Positions 44,351 through 57,261 are shown, counted from the first letter of the stretch. The stretch: 64,000 nucleotides of DNA from Xestospongia bergquistia (GCA_963965975.1 OZ014414.1:7105501-7169500), one strand, 5' to 3'. Numbers and translations: made by a program. The notes: generated from the sequence alone by a model not told the origin.

Positions 44351-46335
44351 GAGTAGACATTTATGAGTGCTGATTGTTGCATACTTGCAAAAAACTTCAT
44401 CTAATAACATCTGCTGGGTAGGATATGTTATTCGAGAGCAGTGTCTACACACCTTAACTTGTGGATACTATATATGTGAGGGATTTTTATATTGCCATTC
44501 AGATGCATCCCTTACATACATTCATTTTAAAAATTTTCATGTACTTTGTATACATGGTATATATATGAACCACAGAATACTCACACAAGCAAGATAACAC
44601 ATAGTTTGCTTGCATAATAAAAAACAATCCATTGGGTCATGTTCTAGAATCTGCTGGCATTACAGGGTGTAGCGGATGAAGCTGACAAATTATATTAAAT
44701 GTTACTAATGAATTCTTAACTTTAGTATTTGAGAAATTATAAACTTTATATTTAATGACTGTTTCAATTGTGAAAAGCAAAGACCATCTCTTCTCTCTAG
44801 AGGCGTGGCAAACATGTAAGGACAGTATAATGAACTGTTTCAAACTTCTAGGATCCTTCTTGGTGTAACTTGTATGATGATGTAACTTGCACTTTGAACT
44901 CTCTTCTCTATTATATGTACATTATTAACTGCTATAGTAATACCTACTTTCTACGATTAAAAGAAACTCCCAGAAATGAGTAAGCAATATATAAATATCT
45001 GACATTCCTTTTCTCATTGGACCATTTTATAATTATGGTATTTTGAGAGATGGACAGAATGGTATATGATCGCGTGTGGTTGGCATTAAAGCTGATATGA
45101 TTGTGGGTTAGCGAGCTGAAATAGACGGAATAGTTCCCTTGATGAGCTCAATACTTGCACATTGACTTTCAAATGTAGCTTTTAAAGGTATGCTTTTGTT
45201 GGTAGATTAGTGTCAGTGATAATAATATCATTAGATGTTATGAGATTGTGTCTAATTCTATTAAACTATACAAAAAGTTTATAACTGCTTCTTCAAGTTG
45301 TAGCATACAATATCATGTTTTACTTTTTGTAGTATTTGGAAGAAAAGAAAATGCTCTTGAGGAAGGTAACTTATAAGTATTTTGAACTAAACAGAGAATT
45401 GCTACTAAAAGTATCAAAGAAGGTGATACTTTATAGCCATCCTTCAAGCATATTAAACACTGCATGCCCATGTATATAACTTATTTCTTTAGACACTTGA
45501 CATACGACTTGGTAATCTTCTAATTACAAGCTACCAAATATTAGAATTATTTCTCTTAAAAGAATTGATAATATTCCCAAAATGTAAATCTAACATAAAA
45601 AATAAATAAATAAAAATAAAAATCTGTTTATAATAGTTATATGAAAAAAGGAATGCTGTAAAGTTACCACTATATATGTATTATGGGGTAGCATTGCTAT
45701 GTCATTGTTGTAAGGGCTGTCAAATGGAATTTGTAATAGGATGTTCCTACATACTAGACACACACATTTTATGGATGTTGTTTTTAAAGCACAAATACGT
45801 AACTGCTGTTCTATAATCATAACAGTATATGTTGTTAATACTATATTGAGTAGGAATATATGCAATGAGTCTGCTAAAACAAACTATCTATTTAACTATG
45901 ATATAACTCTCTCTTCAGATTTTTATGTGCTTCATCACCTAATCTTTTCAAGCATATATTATCTAAATATTTTATCTGTTTAAACACTTAATATATCTAC
46001 ATTCTTTTCAATCATTAGTAAATTTATATATTTTGGTGTTTCTCCTGCACATATAAAGTCATAATTACTCAGTTCATAACAATGCTCAGTTCATACCAAT
46101 GCTTTCTGTAGTTTTTTTGTATTACAGGACCTACATTAAACAAATATTTCATATGTTAATAGGTTATTCCTGTTCAAATTTAAATAAAAGCAAGCAAACA
46201 AACTAAACTAATGTCTAATACATGTGCAGAATACTAATAGACACATACTATTGAATAAAGTATAATACAGGTTTACTTTGAAAGTAAAACTTAATTGACA
46301 CTAAATTGATCATTTATAAACTAAACTAAATGTAA
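44351..46335. repeat. 3'-flank module downstream of T12
   Basis: Nearly identical to 55,561-57,659 apart from the 57,262-57,483 insertion and a deletion near 56,830. It contains the common block at 44,640-44,815, in which the donor-like site is changed to GTCATT, and the plus-strand remnant (45,040-45,350). It ends in a short duplication of the AACAATGCTCAGTTCATAC phrase (46,065-46,100). No intact gene. Confidence 0.6.
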
Positions 46336-47868
46336 TTAGTCTGTTGTTTCAAATGATAGTCCCATTTCTCTTCTGTATTGATCTTCCTGATCCAAATATC
46401 TTTCATAATGTTCCTCAGCTATTAAATGTATGTTGACTTCATTTTCTCTGACTCTAAACTTGTACCGTTTGGCTAGTATCAGGAATATAATAAGTATTAT
46501 GAGAATAATGGCACTCTTTAATACATGATAGTAACGACTTTGGCAGTGTATTTCTCCTTGGCAATTGAATGGATACTTTCCACTAATATTAATAAAAGCA
46601 CCAAGTTGAAGTGCTGCATACCATAGTCCAATCAAAAACCCCCTCATCTCATGTGGACACTGAGCTATTGTGAATTCTAATGATGTTGGATAAATGAAAG
46701 CAAAAGAAATCCCTTGTAAAATTTGAGGAGCAATAAGTACTTTGTATGAATTGCTATTTACATTAAAACTTGCCAACATGACAACATAGTATAATGTAGT
46801 CAATAAAGCAATAATAACTCCTAAAAAAATTCTCTTGAGCATGCTAGGAATAAATTTATTGAAATATGGATATATCAAAAAGTGATAGAGAAGAATAAGA
46901 ACAACAGCTACCAAGAAGTTTAACGAATCATTGTTGACACAACATAAAATGAACTGTGAAGTTTTGTTTGGAAGTAAAATATCACTTATTATTAAATCTC
47001 CTGTACACTCAACGCCCACGACAGAAATTAATAAGGGAATTAACCTTAAAACTGTTTTAACATCCTCTACCTGCTCCTCTGAGAAAGGTCCGCCATATTT
47101 CTCTTTACCTAAGTCTAGACGTGAAGGATAGTCTTCCTCCCAGTACGTTAAGGTACTACGATTTCTTGGATATTTGTTTTTTCTGGCATAATTAAGTACT
47201 TGACTAATACGTTTGACTGGATTGACAATATGTGGAGTAGTATCAAGCCAATGTTTAAAGAGATAGTTAGTTATTAATACTACAGATACAGCAATACCTG
47301 ACATGACATACGACATAATGAAAAACAGTTCAAACAAACATTGTCCAACTTCAAACAGAAGATAACATAAAGGCATACACACTGCATAGCAATAGATAAT
47401 AGCACTTAGTTCATCAGCTGATGCTCCTATTACTTGATCAAGAATAAATTGAACCAGGTTAGAGTAAAAACAACAACTACCAATCAATTCCAGTATAAAA
47501 GCTATATTCAAAGCTATTAATGAAAGAGTGTCATATTCTGGCAAGTACGACTTAATAATAATTGACAAGCCAGTAATTATCCAAGGCATAAATGAGAAAT
47601 GTACACCAACAATGATAGTTTTATATCTACCTGTCTTTACATCAGCAAGTAGACCAAAGAGTGGAAATGATAGGCATATCAGACACAATGCTATACTGTA
47701 AAAAATGTACTGACTTTGATGATCAATATTGCTGTTGACGTAGACTGTTTCACCAACATATTGTATTGAATTGATATGGAAAGTCATCAACACATTCCAG
47801 AGAATGAGAAGTATCACTTATTTAGAACTAATTTTTCGCTTAGAGTAGGTTGGACAAAGTGTCTTCAT
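46336..47868 (-). pseudogene. T12: nearly intact transporter copy with early stop
   Basis: Full-length family member whose start region from the family ATG (47,868) meets a TCA-to-TAA nonsense change at about codon 17 (47,818-47,820). The rest is open to the normal stop. Re-initiation at the next ATG (47,787) would give 483 residues lacking the first ~27, including most of helix 1. Other losses: two residues at the E-H-H-Q position, and four or five residues of the A-C-R-E-S segment (M-L-A-S-F-N). Landmarks G-R-Y-K-T, D-Q-V-I-G-A, central loop, N-K-T and Q-C-P-H-E-M-R-G remain. The terminus is E-T-T-D. Probably a recent pseudogene, though an N-terminally truncated product cannot be ruled out. 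Closest to T15. Confidence 0.75.
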
Positions 47869-47917
47869 CTCCTAATGTAATTTCAGTGTAAATATTAAAA
47901 AGGAATAACAATTTAAT

Positions 47918-48163
47918 ATGTGACCTGATTTGCAATAAGAGACCATTTCTGGGAAATCATTTGTGACCTGAACTGTGAAAAAGGACCACTATTAAAACAC
48001 CTAAAAATTAATTTTATTTAATGTTTATAGTCTACAATTGTTATATATGTACGACTATTTATGATAACTGTATGTATACAAATGATGTTTTAACAGTAGT
48101 CCCTTTTCACAAATCATTTCACAAATTTTTTGCAGTAGTCGCTGATTGTAAATCAGGTTACAT
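47918..48163. mobile_element. Long palindromic (MITE-like) element 5' of T12
   Basis: Closest to the T5-linked copy (17,707). Arms run TGTGACCTGATTTGCAATAA to TTGTAAATCAGGTTACA, beginning about 50 bp from the family ATG of T12. Confidence 0.65.
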
Positions 48164-49737
48164 ATTGTTATTCTAAATAAAATCATTTCTTGATATAACT
48201 ATATTGTTTTATCTAACTAGGGAAATGAATAGAATAATGAGCTACAGCATGTTAAGATTAGTAATCTTATTATAGTTAGTATCAGTATACTTATTAAGAT
48301 ATGAATATTGTCTTAATTAAAGTAGTTTGTACCAAATTGATGTAATTATTTTACTTAAGTTGTGAACAATAACTGAGATAATTTGACCATATATTAGTTA
48401 CAAATACAAGGTCAATATGTGGTCAGAGATTTAGTTAAGTGTATAGTGTGTAATACAGACTTTGTACATGATACTCTTTTGTTCTTCTTCTCTTTCTTAA
48501 TAACTCCAAAAACATATACAGAAGCTTTTAAATCAAGAAATATTTTGAAATATAGAAAGTTATGACTTTTTATAAAGTATTTGCCGTTGGAAGTAATTTG
48601 ACAAAAAATATGGATTCTTAAAAATTTACTTTTCAAAATTAAATGCTTTTTAAATTAAATAATATTTTATACTTTTTTAGTTTAAAAATTTAAGGATTAA
48701 GAAATAGTATATGGCTCACCTGTGTCTGCTGACCATCCTCCATTTTCCTTCTCATTAATAACAATTATAATAAATAAGTGAATAATGTTTGTTAAGAATA
48801 TGGAATGCTGAAGTTTGTACTATAGAAGACTGTTTAATTTATTGGCAGCATATTGTTTTCATTGGATACAGTATATTAGAACTATACAAACCAGCATATT
48901 TATGTACTATTGCACGTCCATATATTTAAATACTTTTACAATGAAAGGTCACTCTTACTTGATGATAGTAAGAGTGACCTTACACTAAATCAATCCAGTA
49001 GAAGGATTGCAATATGTAAATAAGACCACAAAGTAAAACAACAACAATTCGAAAAATAAAATTATATCAGGTATATATACAAGCATTACGTGTTTCTTTT
49101 GTAATCAAATGACTATTTGTGTGCGATAAAGTCCATTTTAGATTATAAAAACGAGCAGTATACACTCATACTGAGCGGCTTCAAGTCATGGGCGACATTC
49201 ATTTCTGAGAAAGGGGATCGAGGATATATTACTCGAGGGCAGCATCTACTCGCCTTAGCTTGTGGCTACAATAATGTGTGAGGGATTTTGATATTGCCAT
49301 TCTTTGTACATGTTTCAGGTGCATCTCTTACTTTTCATTTTAAAATTTTTCATGTATTTTGTATACATGGTATATATATGAACCACAGAATACGCACACA
49401 AGCAAGATAACACATTGTTTGCTTATATTATAAAATTGGGCCATGTTGTTGGCATTACAGGATGTAGCGGATAAAGGTGACAAATTATATTAAGTGTTAC
49501 TAAACGAATTTTTAACTTTAGCATATGAAAAATTACTATATACACTCACTGTTTCTGTTGTGAAAAACAAAGACCCACTCTACTTTCTAGAAGCGTGGCA
49601 AGGACGTAAGTATGGTATAATAAACTGTTTCACTAACTCAAACTTCTAAACTATCTTATCTATTGTATGTACACTATTAACTGCTGTAGTAACAACAACT
49701 TTCTATGACTTAAAGAAACTTCCAGAAATGAGTTAAC
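48164..49737. repeat. T12 upstream spacer, fuller version of the T5 upstream region
   Basis: Parallels 17,951-18,717 but carries about 830 bp (roughly 48,385-49,200) that the T5 spacer lacks. It includes a perfect 15 bp hairpin (48,945-48,981) and the upstream-exon-like block with ACTCAC at 49,544-49,549. No open gene. Confidence 0.55.
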
Positions 49738-49890
49738 AACATGTGACTTGATTTGTAAAAGACACTATTATAACATATCAAAAACAGTTTTGCATACATA
49801 TAGAATAGTTATGGATATATAGCAACTGTATGTATACAAAACTGAAATATTTGAGATGTTTTAACAATGTTCTCAAATCAGGTCACAAAT
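49738..49890. mobile_element. Palindromic element, second subfamily, shortened
   Basis: Same family as 18,718. The outer part of the right arm (GACAGAAGTGG..GAGGTCACATATG) is missing; CTTGATTCACTGAATAATG follows directly. Confidence 0.5.
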
Positions 49891-51345
49891 GTCTTGATTC
49901 ACTGAATAATGTATTATTTTTCTCATTTGACCATTTTATATTTAATAATAATTATGGTATTTTGAGAGATGGACAAAGTGTTATAAGATTGTGTGTGGTT
50001 GGTATTAAAGCTGATGTGACTGTGGGTTAGCTAGATGAAATAGATGGAATAGTTCCCTTGAAGGGCTCTGTGTTTGCACATTACCTTACAAGTGTAGCTA
50101 TCAAAGGTATTATTGGTGGTATATTAGTAGTCAGTGATAATAATACCATTAGATGTTTATGAGATTGTGTCTAATTCTATTAAACTGAAAAAAAAGTTCA
50201 ACTGCCTCTTCAAGCTATGGCATGCAATTTTTTTAACCTTTTATAGAATTGAAAAGAAAGAGAAAAGAAATGCTCTTGAGGAAGGTAAATTATAAATGTT
50301 TTGAACTAGACATACATTTGCTATTAAAAGTATCAATAAGTGTGACACTCTGTAGCCATCCTTTAGGCATATTGAACACTAGTACTGCCCATGTATTTAT
50401 AGTTCTTGACTTACTGATATTAAATATGACAGGAGTGTTAAGAAAAATAGGCATGTGCTTCTTAATTTGAAGTATTTATTTGTATGTGGTTGTTTTTTTA
50501 AACCATATTTACAAATATTAATTGAACAACATGTATTCATTTAATGTAGCAAAGTTATTTTTGCTGATATAAATTATAATGTGAACAAAGATGGTACATT
50601 CTCCTCCAAAAAATTCTAAACACCAACATAATAAAAGAGATACATTAACATAATCTATCATTTGCATGTTAATAAAAATCTGTTTATAATAGTTTTTTTT
50701 TTTTTTAAATGGATGCTGTAATACTACCACTATGTATTATGTGATAGCTTTCTTATGCCATTGTTGTAAGGGCTGTTACATGGAATTTATAATAAGACAT
50801 TCCTACATACTAGACGCACATAGTTTTTCAGATGTGATTTCTAAATCACAGATACACAACTGCTGTTTTATAATCAAAATTGTATATGTTGTTAATACTT
50901 TATTGAGTGGGAATGCATGCAATGAGTCAATCAACATAAGCTATCTATTAACAGTCATATAACTCTCCCCTATAAGATTTCTGTTTCATTGCCTAATCCT
51001 TTTAAGTCTAAATTATCTCAATGATTTATCTGTTTAAACATTTAATCTATCTACATTCTTTTAACGATTAGTAATTTTATATATTTTTGTTTTCTTCTCC
51101 ACAAATAAAGTCATAATTACTCAGTTCATAACAATGCTTGCTGCAGTTTTTTGTGTGACAGGACCCTTCATATCTTGATGTGGTATTCCTGTTTAAATTT
51201 AAATAAAAGCAAGCAAACAAACTTAAGCAAATGTCTAATAAATGTACAGAATACAAACAGACATATATTATTGGTTAACTACGAAATTAATTTTTAAGTA
51301 AATGTAAACTGAAACTTAATCATTTATAAACTGAACTAAATGTAA
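49891..51345. repeat. 3'-flank module downstream of T13
   Basis: Near copy of 18,913-20,343. The plus-strand remnant is relatively well preserved here (about 49,930-50,470; open blocks V-C-V-V-G-I-K-A-D-V-like and M-L-L-R-K-V-N-Y-K-C-F-E-L). No intact gene. Confidence 0.55.
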
Positions 51346-52466
51346 TTAGTCTGTTGATTCAAGTGATAATCCCATTTCTTTTCTGTATTGAACTTCCTGA
51401 TTCAAATATCTTTCATAATGTTCCTCAGCTATCAAATGTATGTTGACTTCATTTTCTCTGACTCTAAACTTGTAACGTTTGGCTAGTATCAGGAATATAA
51501 TAAGTATTATGAGAATAATGACACTCTTTAGTACATGATAGTAAAGACTTTGACAATGTATTTCTCCTTGGCAACTAAATGGGTACTTTCCACTAATATT
51601 AATAAGATCACCAAGTTCAAATGCTGCATACCATAGTCCAATCAAAAACCCTCTCATCTCATGTGGACACTGAGCTATTGTGAACTCTAATGATGTTGGA
51701 AAAATGAAAGCAAAAGCAATCCCATGCAAAATTTGAGGAACGAAAAATGCTTTGTATGAAGTGGTATTTATATTAAAACTCTCTCTACAAGCCAACATGA
51801 TAACATAGTATAATGTAGTCAATAAAGCAATAATAAGCCCTAAACTAATTCTCTTGAGCATGCTAGGAAAACGTTTATAGAAATATGGATATATCAACAA
51901 GAGATAGAGAAGAATAAGAAAAACAGCTACCAAGAAGTATAATGAATCATTGTTGACAAAACATAAAAAGAACACTGATGTCTTGTTTGAAAGTAATAAA
52001 TCATTACTTATTACTTCTCCTGCACACTCAACGCCCACAATAGAAACTAATAATGGGATTAACCTTAAAACTGTTTTAACATCCTCTACTTGCTCCTCTG
52101 AGAATGGTCCACCATACTTGTTTTTACCTAAGTCTAGACGTGAAGGATAGTCTTCCTCCCAGTATGTTAAAGCACTACGATTTCTTGGATATTTATTTTT
52201 TCTGGCATAATTAAGTACTTGACTAATACGTTTGACTGGATTGACAATATGTGGAGTAGTATCAAGCCAATGTTTAAAGAGATAGTTAGTTATTAATACT
52301 ACAGATATAGTGAAACCTGACAAGACATAAGATATAATAAAAAACTCTTCAAACAAACACTGTCCAGTTTTAAATATAAGATCAGCTAAGGGGATGCACA
52401 CAGTATGCCAATAGATAATAGCACTAAGTTTATCAGCTGATGCTCCTATTACTTGATCAAGACTGC
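51346..52466 (-). pseudogene. T13: 5'-truncated transporter copy
   Basis: Open and intact from S-L-D-Q-V-I-G-A (residue ~143) to E-S-T-D, with all C-half landmarks, but the first ~142 codons are missing. At about 52,466 the coding sequence joins CCTAATCCTTTTAAG, which belongs to the 3' flank of the next copy (T14; same phrase at 50,993). The few codons before the junction have no family start and no ATG, so this is a tandem-duplication junction fragment. An ATG further inside would give a half-transporter only. Confidence 0.85.
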
Positions 52467-52819
52467 CTAATCCTTTTAAGTCCAAATTATATCACTGATT
52501 TATGTGTTTAAACATTTAATCTATCTACATTCTTTTAACGATTAGTAATTTTATATATTTTTGTTTTCTTCTCCACATATAAAGTCATAATTACTCAGTT
52601 CATAACAATGCTTGCTGTAGTTTTTTGTATGAGAGGACCCTTCATATCTTGATGTGGTATTCCTTTTTAAAATTAAATAAAAGCAAGCAAACAGCCTTAA
52701 GCAAATGTCTAATAAATGTACAGAATACAAACAGACATATATTATTGGTTAACTACGAAATTAATTTTTAAGTAAATGTAAACTGAAACTTAATCATTTA
52801 TAAACTGAACTTAATATAA
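52467..52819. repeat. Duplicated 3' flank between T14 and T13
   Basis: 353 bp nearly identical to 50,993-51,345. It is the whole spacer between T14 and the truncated T13, so T13 has no normal 5' flank at all. Confidence 0.75.
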
Positions 52820-54364
52820 TTAGTCTGTTGATTCAAGTGATAGTCCCATTTCTCTTCTGTATTGATCTTCCTGATCCAAATATCTTTCATAATGTTCCTC
52901 AGCTATCAAATGTATGTTGACTTCATTTTCTCTGACTCTAAACTTGTAACGTTTGGCTAGTATCAGGAATATAATAAGTATTATGAGAATAATGACACTC
53001 TTTAGTACATGATAGTAAAGACTTTGACAGTGTATTTCTCCTTGGCAACTAAATGGGTACTTTCCACTAATATTAATAAGATCACCAAGTTCAAATGCTG
53101 CATACCATAGTCCAATCAAAAACCCTCTCATCTCATGTGGACACTGAGCTATTGTGAACTCTAATGATGTTGGAAAAATGAAAGCAAAAGCAATCCCATG
53201 CAAAATTTGAGGAACAATAAGTGCTTTGTATGAAGTGGTATTTAAATTAAAACTGTCTCTACAAGCCAACATGATAACATAATATAATGTAGTCAATAAA
53301 GCAAAAATAAGTCCTAAACCAATTCTCTTGAGCATGCTAGGAATACGTTTATAGAAACATGGATATATCAACAAGAGATAGAGAAGAATAAGAAAAACAG
53401 CTATCAAGAAGTATAATAAATCCTTATTTACACAACATAAAATAAACACTGATGTTTTGTTTGGAAGTAAGAAATCATTAGTTATTACTTCTCCTGCACA
53501 CTCAACGCCCACAATAGAAATTAATAATGGGATTAACCTTAAAACTGTTTTAACATCCTCGACCTGCTCCTCTGAGAATGGTCCACCATACTTGTCTTTA
53601 CCTAAGTCTAAACGTGAAGGATAGTCTTCCTCCCAGTATGTTAAAGCACTACGATTTCTTGGATATTTGTTTTTTCTGGCATAATTAAGTACTTGACTAA
53701 TACGTTTGACTGGATTGACAATATGTGGAGTAGTATCAAGCCAATGTTTAAAGAGATAGTTAGTTATTAATACTACAGATATAATGAAACCTGATAAAAC
53801 ATAAGATATAATAAAAAAATGTTCAAACAAACACTGTCCAGTTTTAAATATAAGATCAGCTAAGGGGAAGCACACAACATGCCAATAGATAATAGCACTT
53901 AGTTCATCAGCTGATGCTCCTATTACTTGATCAAGACTGAATTGAACATTATTAGAGTAAAAACAACAACTACCAATCAATCCCAGTATAAAAGCTATAC
54001 CTAAGGCTACTAAAGAAAGAATGTCATATTCTGGTAAGTATGAGTTTATGACAATTGTCAAGCCAACAATTATCCAAGATAAAAATGAGAAGTGTACACC
54101 AACAATGATAGTTTTATATCTACCTGTCTTTACATCAGCAAGTAGACCAAAGAGTGGATATGAAAGAAATATAAGACAGAATGCTATACTGTAAAAAATA
54201 TACTGACTTTGATGATGTTCAATATTGATGTTGAGGTAGACTGTTTCACCAAAATATTGTATCGAATTGATATGGATATCTATCAGGACATGCCAGAGAA
54301 TTAGAAGTATCACTGATTTAGAACTAATTTTTCTCTTAGAGCAGGTTAGACAAAGTGTCTTCAT
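52820..54364 (-). CDS. T14: POT/PTR2-family (SLC15-like) membrane transporter
   Basis: A complete 514-residue frame, ATG at 54,364. Every landmark is present: G-R-Y-K-T loop, D-Q-V-I-G-A, central loop, N-K-T sequon (followed by V-F-I-L rather than Q-F-I-L), P-Q-I-L-H-G, Q-C-P-H-E-M-R-G and E-S-T-D. Shares the variable region V-E-C-A-G-E-V-I and Y-K-R-I-P with T13, its tandem neighbour. Unlike T6 and T11 it has no palindromic element upstream; instead a gypsy-type LTR lies about 90 bp before the ATG, as at T3. Confidence 0.88.
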   Translation of the reverse strand: MKTLCLTCSKRKISSKSVILLILWHVLIDIHINSIQYFGETVYLNINIEHHQSQYIFYSIAFCLIFLSYPLFGLLADVKTGRYKTIIVGVHFSFLSWIIVGLTIVINSYLPEYDILSLVALGIAFILGLIGSCCFYSNNVQFSLDQVIGASADELSAIIYWHVVCFPLADLIFKTGQCLFEHFFIISYVLSGFIISVVLITNYLFKHWLDTTPHIVNPVKRISQVLNYARKNKYPRNRSALTYWEEDYPSRLDLGKDKYGGPFSEEQVEDVKTVLRLIPLLISIVGVECAGEVITNDFLLPNKTSVFILCCVNKDLLYFLIAVFLILLYLLLIYPCFYKRIPSMLKRIGLGLIFALLTTLYYVIMLACRDSFNLNTTSYKALIVPQILHGIAFAFIFPTSLEFTIAQCPHEMRGFLIGLWYAAFELGDLINISGKYPFSCQGEIHCQSLYYHVLKSVIILIILIIFLILAKRYKFRVRENEVNIHLIAEEHYERYLDQEDQYRREMGLSLESTD

Positions 54365-54455
54365 CTCTTAGCTATCAATAATGTAATTTTAGTGTAAATA
54401 TTTAAACAGAATAACAACATTGTTATTCTAAATATGATCACTTTGTTGACATAAC

Positions 54456-54593
54456 TATTGTGTACTTAGCAAATAACAAAAAGAATAACACAATAAAACA
54501 ACACACCAAAGACACAATCAAAGAACATATGCTTGGGTGTGTCCTTATAATAATTAACAACATGATAAGAACATATTACATTAATATACCACA
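54456..54593 (-). mobile_element. Ty3/gypsy-type LTR upstream of T14
   Basis: Minus-strand unit of about 138 bp starting TGTGGTATATTAATG and ending ACACAATA, preceded by the polypurine-like GGAGGAAAGA. It lacks a ~20 bp block present in the T3-linked LTR. Same position relative to the transporter start as the T3 LTR. Confidence 0.65.
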
Positions 54594-55560
54594 TCTTTCC
54601 TCCATTAAACAATACATAACAATATAGAGAACTGCAAAATCAAAAGAACCTGTCTGGAGGGTGGCGAAATTGTTGTGGGTAACGACGGCTGGAAACAATA
54701 GGGGCTTTGACAGCTTGCTTGGATTTATTAGGTGGCGAGAAGTTACTAGAATAATAGTCAGTATCAACATTGTAGGCAAAACTTAAATTAGAATCCAAAA
54801 GTCAAATTTGATCATTGTGTCTTCTCTATAACTGTCCATTATCCATTTCGACGATAGTGGACCAGATGTCTTTTGAACTACACCAGTCATCCGTAGGTGT
54901 TCATCTCTCTAATTACTGGTTAGCACTTTATTTCCTATATCAATTTGCTTTTCTCTCTTAGATAAATTGTGGCACTTTTTTTATTGCTGTGCTTGCTTAG
55001 CAAGCGCATGTGCTTCAATGTTAGGTTTCAAAAGACTTATCATAGTTCATAAGTCATGTTTCTAAAACAGTTCACTATATAGAAGTTACACAAGAAGGGG
55101 CGTGTGGTCTTGATGTATAACTGGAAATGAATGAATGAATTCACTTTCATTTAACATTACATAAAAGTTGATTAAGAGAGTGGAGCACTGAGGCAAAATC
55201 ACAAACAAATTTAGTGTAGTAATTGAGTAAACCAAGAAAGGATTGTAAATTAATAACACTCCTAGGTGAAGGAGCATTAACAATAGCATAGAACCTACTG
55301 TTTGATGTGTGGATTCCCAAAGAATCTACCCAATGTCCTAGGTATTCCACTTACATTGAGAAATTCGTATTTTCTGCTCTCCACCCAAACTCCATACAAT
55401 TGTTACTGAAGTGACACTTCAAGACTCTTCAAATGAGCCTCTTGAGTTGCTCTAGTGATTAAAATATCATCAATGTAATATAGAACATTTGGTATACCCT
55501 CAAGGATAAAGTCTAAGTTATTTGAAGCAGGATTGGAGATGTTATTCAAAAAAAGACACC
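54594..55560 (-). mobile_element. Gypsy-type pol fragments (pol C-terminus and RT)
   Basis: 54,594-54,990 reads as a decayed pol C-terminus (L-S-K-R-E-K-Q-I-D-I-like, W-M-T-G-V-V). After a non-matching ~150 bp stretch, 55,140-55,510 holds RT sequence with Y-Y-I-D-D-I-L near 55,470, Y-L-G-H-W-V-D near 55,345 and F-L-G-L-L-N-Y-Y-T-K-F-V near 55,225. RNase H and integrase between them are missing. Non-functional. Confidence 0.7.
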
Positions 55561-57261
55561 TGAGTACCTGAGTAGACATTTATGAGTGTTAATTGTTGCA
55601 TACTTGCAAAAAACTTCATCTAATAACATCTGCTGGGTAGGATATGTTATTCGAGAGCAGTGTCTACACACCTTAACTTGTGGATACTATATATGTGAGG
55701 GATTTTTATATTGCCATTCAGATACATCCCTTACATACATTCATTTTAAAAATTTTCATGTACTTTGTATACATTGTATATATATGAACCACAGAATACT
55801 CACACAAGCAAGATAACACATAGTTTGCTTGCATAATAAAAAACAATCCATTGGGTCATGTTGTAGAATCTGCTGGCATTACAGGGTGTAACGGATGAAG
55901 CTGACAAATTATATTAAATGTTACTAATGAATTCTTAACTTTAGTATTTGAGAAATTATATACTTCATATTTAGCCACTGTTTCAATTGTGAAAAGCAAA
56001 GACCATCTTTTCTCTCTAGAGGCGTGGCAAACATGTAAGGACAGTATAATGAACTGTTTCAAACTTCTAGGGTCCTTCTTGGTGTAACTTGTATGATGAT
56101 GTAACTTGCACTTTGAACTCTCTTCTCTATTATATGTACATTATTAACTGCTATAGTAATACCTACTTTCTATGATTAAAAGAAACTCCCAGAAATGAGT
56201 AAGCAATATATAAATATCTGACATTCCTTTTCTCATTGGACCATTTTATAATTATGGTATTTTGAGAGATGGACAGAGTGCTATAAGATCGTGTGTGGTT
56301 GGCATTAAAACTGATATGATTGTGGGTTAGCGAGCTGAAATAAATGCAATAGTTGCCTTGATGAGCTCAACGCTTGCACAATGACTTTCAAATGTAGCTT
56401 TTAAAGGTATGCTGTTGTTGGTAGATTAGTGTCAGTGATAATAATACCATTAGATGTTTATGAGATTGTATCTAATTCTATTAAACTATACAAAAAGTTT
56501 AACGCCTCTTCAAGTTGTAGCATACAATATCATGTTTTACTTTTTGTAGAATTTGGAAGAAAAGAAAATGCTCTTGAGGAAGGTAAGTTATAAGTATTTT
56601 GAACTAAACAGAGAATTTCTACTAAAAGCATCAAAGAAGGTGATACTCTATAGCCATCCTTCAAGCATATTAAACACTGCATGCCCATGTATATAACTTA
56701 TTTCTTTAGACACTTGACACACAACTTGGTAATCTTCTAATTACAAGCTACCAAATATTAGAATTATTTCTCTTAAAAGAATTGATAATACTTCCCATAA
56801 TGTAAATCTAAAATAAAAAAATAAAAAATAATGGAATTTGTAATAGGACGTTCCTACATACTAGACACACACATGTTATGGATGTTGTTTTTAAAGCACA
56901 AATACGCAACTGCTGTTCTATAATCAAAACAATATACGTTGTTAATACTATATTGAGTAGGAATATATGCAATGAGTCTGCTAAAACAAACTATCTATTT
57001 AACTATGATATATCTCTCTCTTCAGATTTTTATGTGCTTTATCACCTAATCTTTTCAAGCATATATTATCTAAATATTTATCTGTTTAAACATTTAATAT
57101 ATCTACATTTTTTTCAATCATTAGTCAATTTATTTATTTTGGTGTTTCTCCTGCACATATAAAGTCATAATTACTCAGTTCATAACAATGCTCAGTTCAT
57201 ACCAATGCTTTCTGTAGTTTTTTTGTATTACAGGACCTACATTAAACCAATATTTCATATG
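55561..57261. repeat. 3'-flank module downstream of T15
   Basis: Counterpart of 44,351-46,140, with the same order of blocks and the plus-strand remnant at 56,270-56,570. It has a deletion around 56,830 relative to the sister. No intact gene. Confidence 0.6.

Noticed and set aside
44637..44843. Minus-strand frame of 68 codons, repeated at 55,856-56,062
   Set aside because: Overlaps the recurring spacer block. Other copies of the block are not open in this frame, so at best it is part of a non-coding leader exon.
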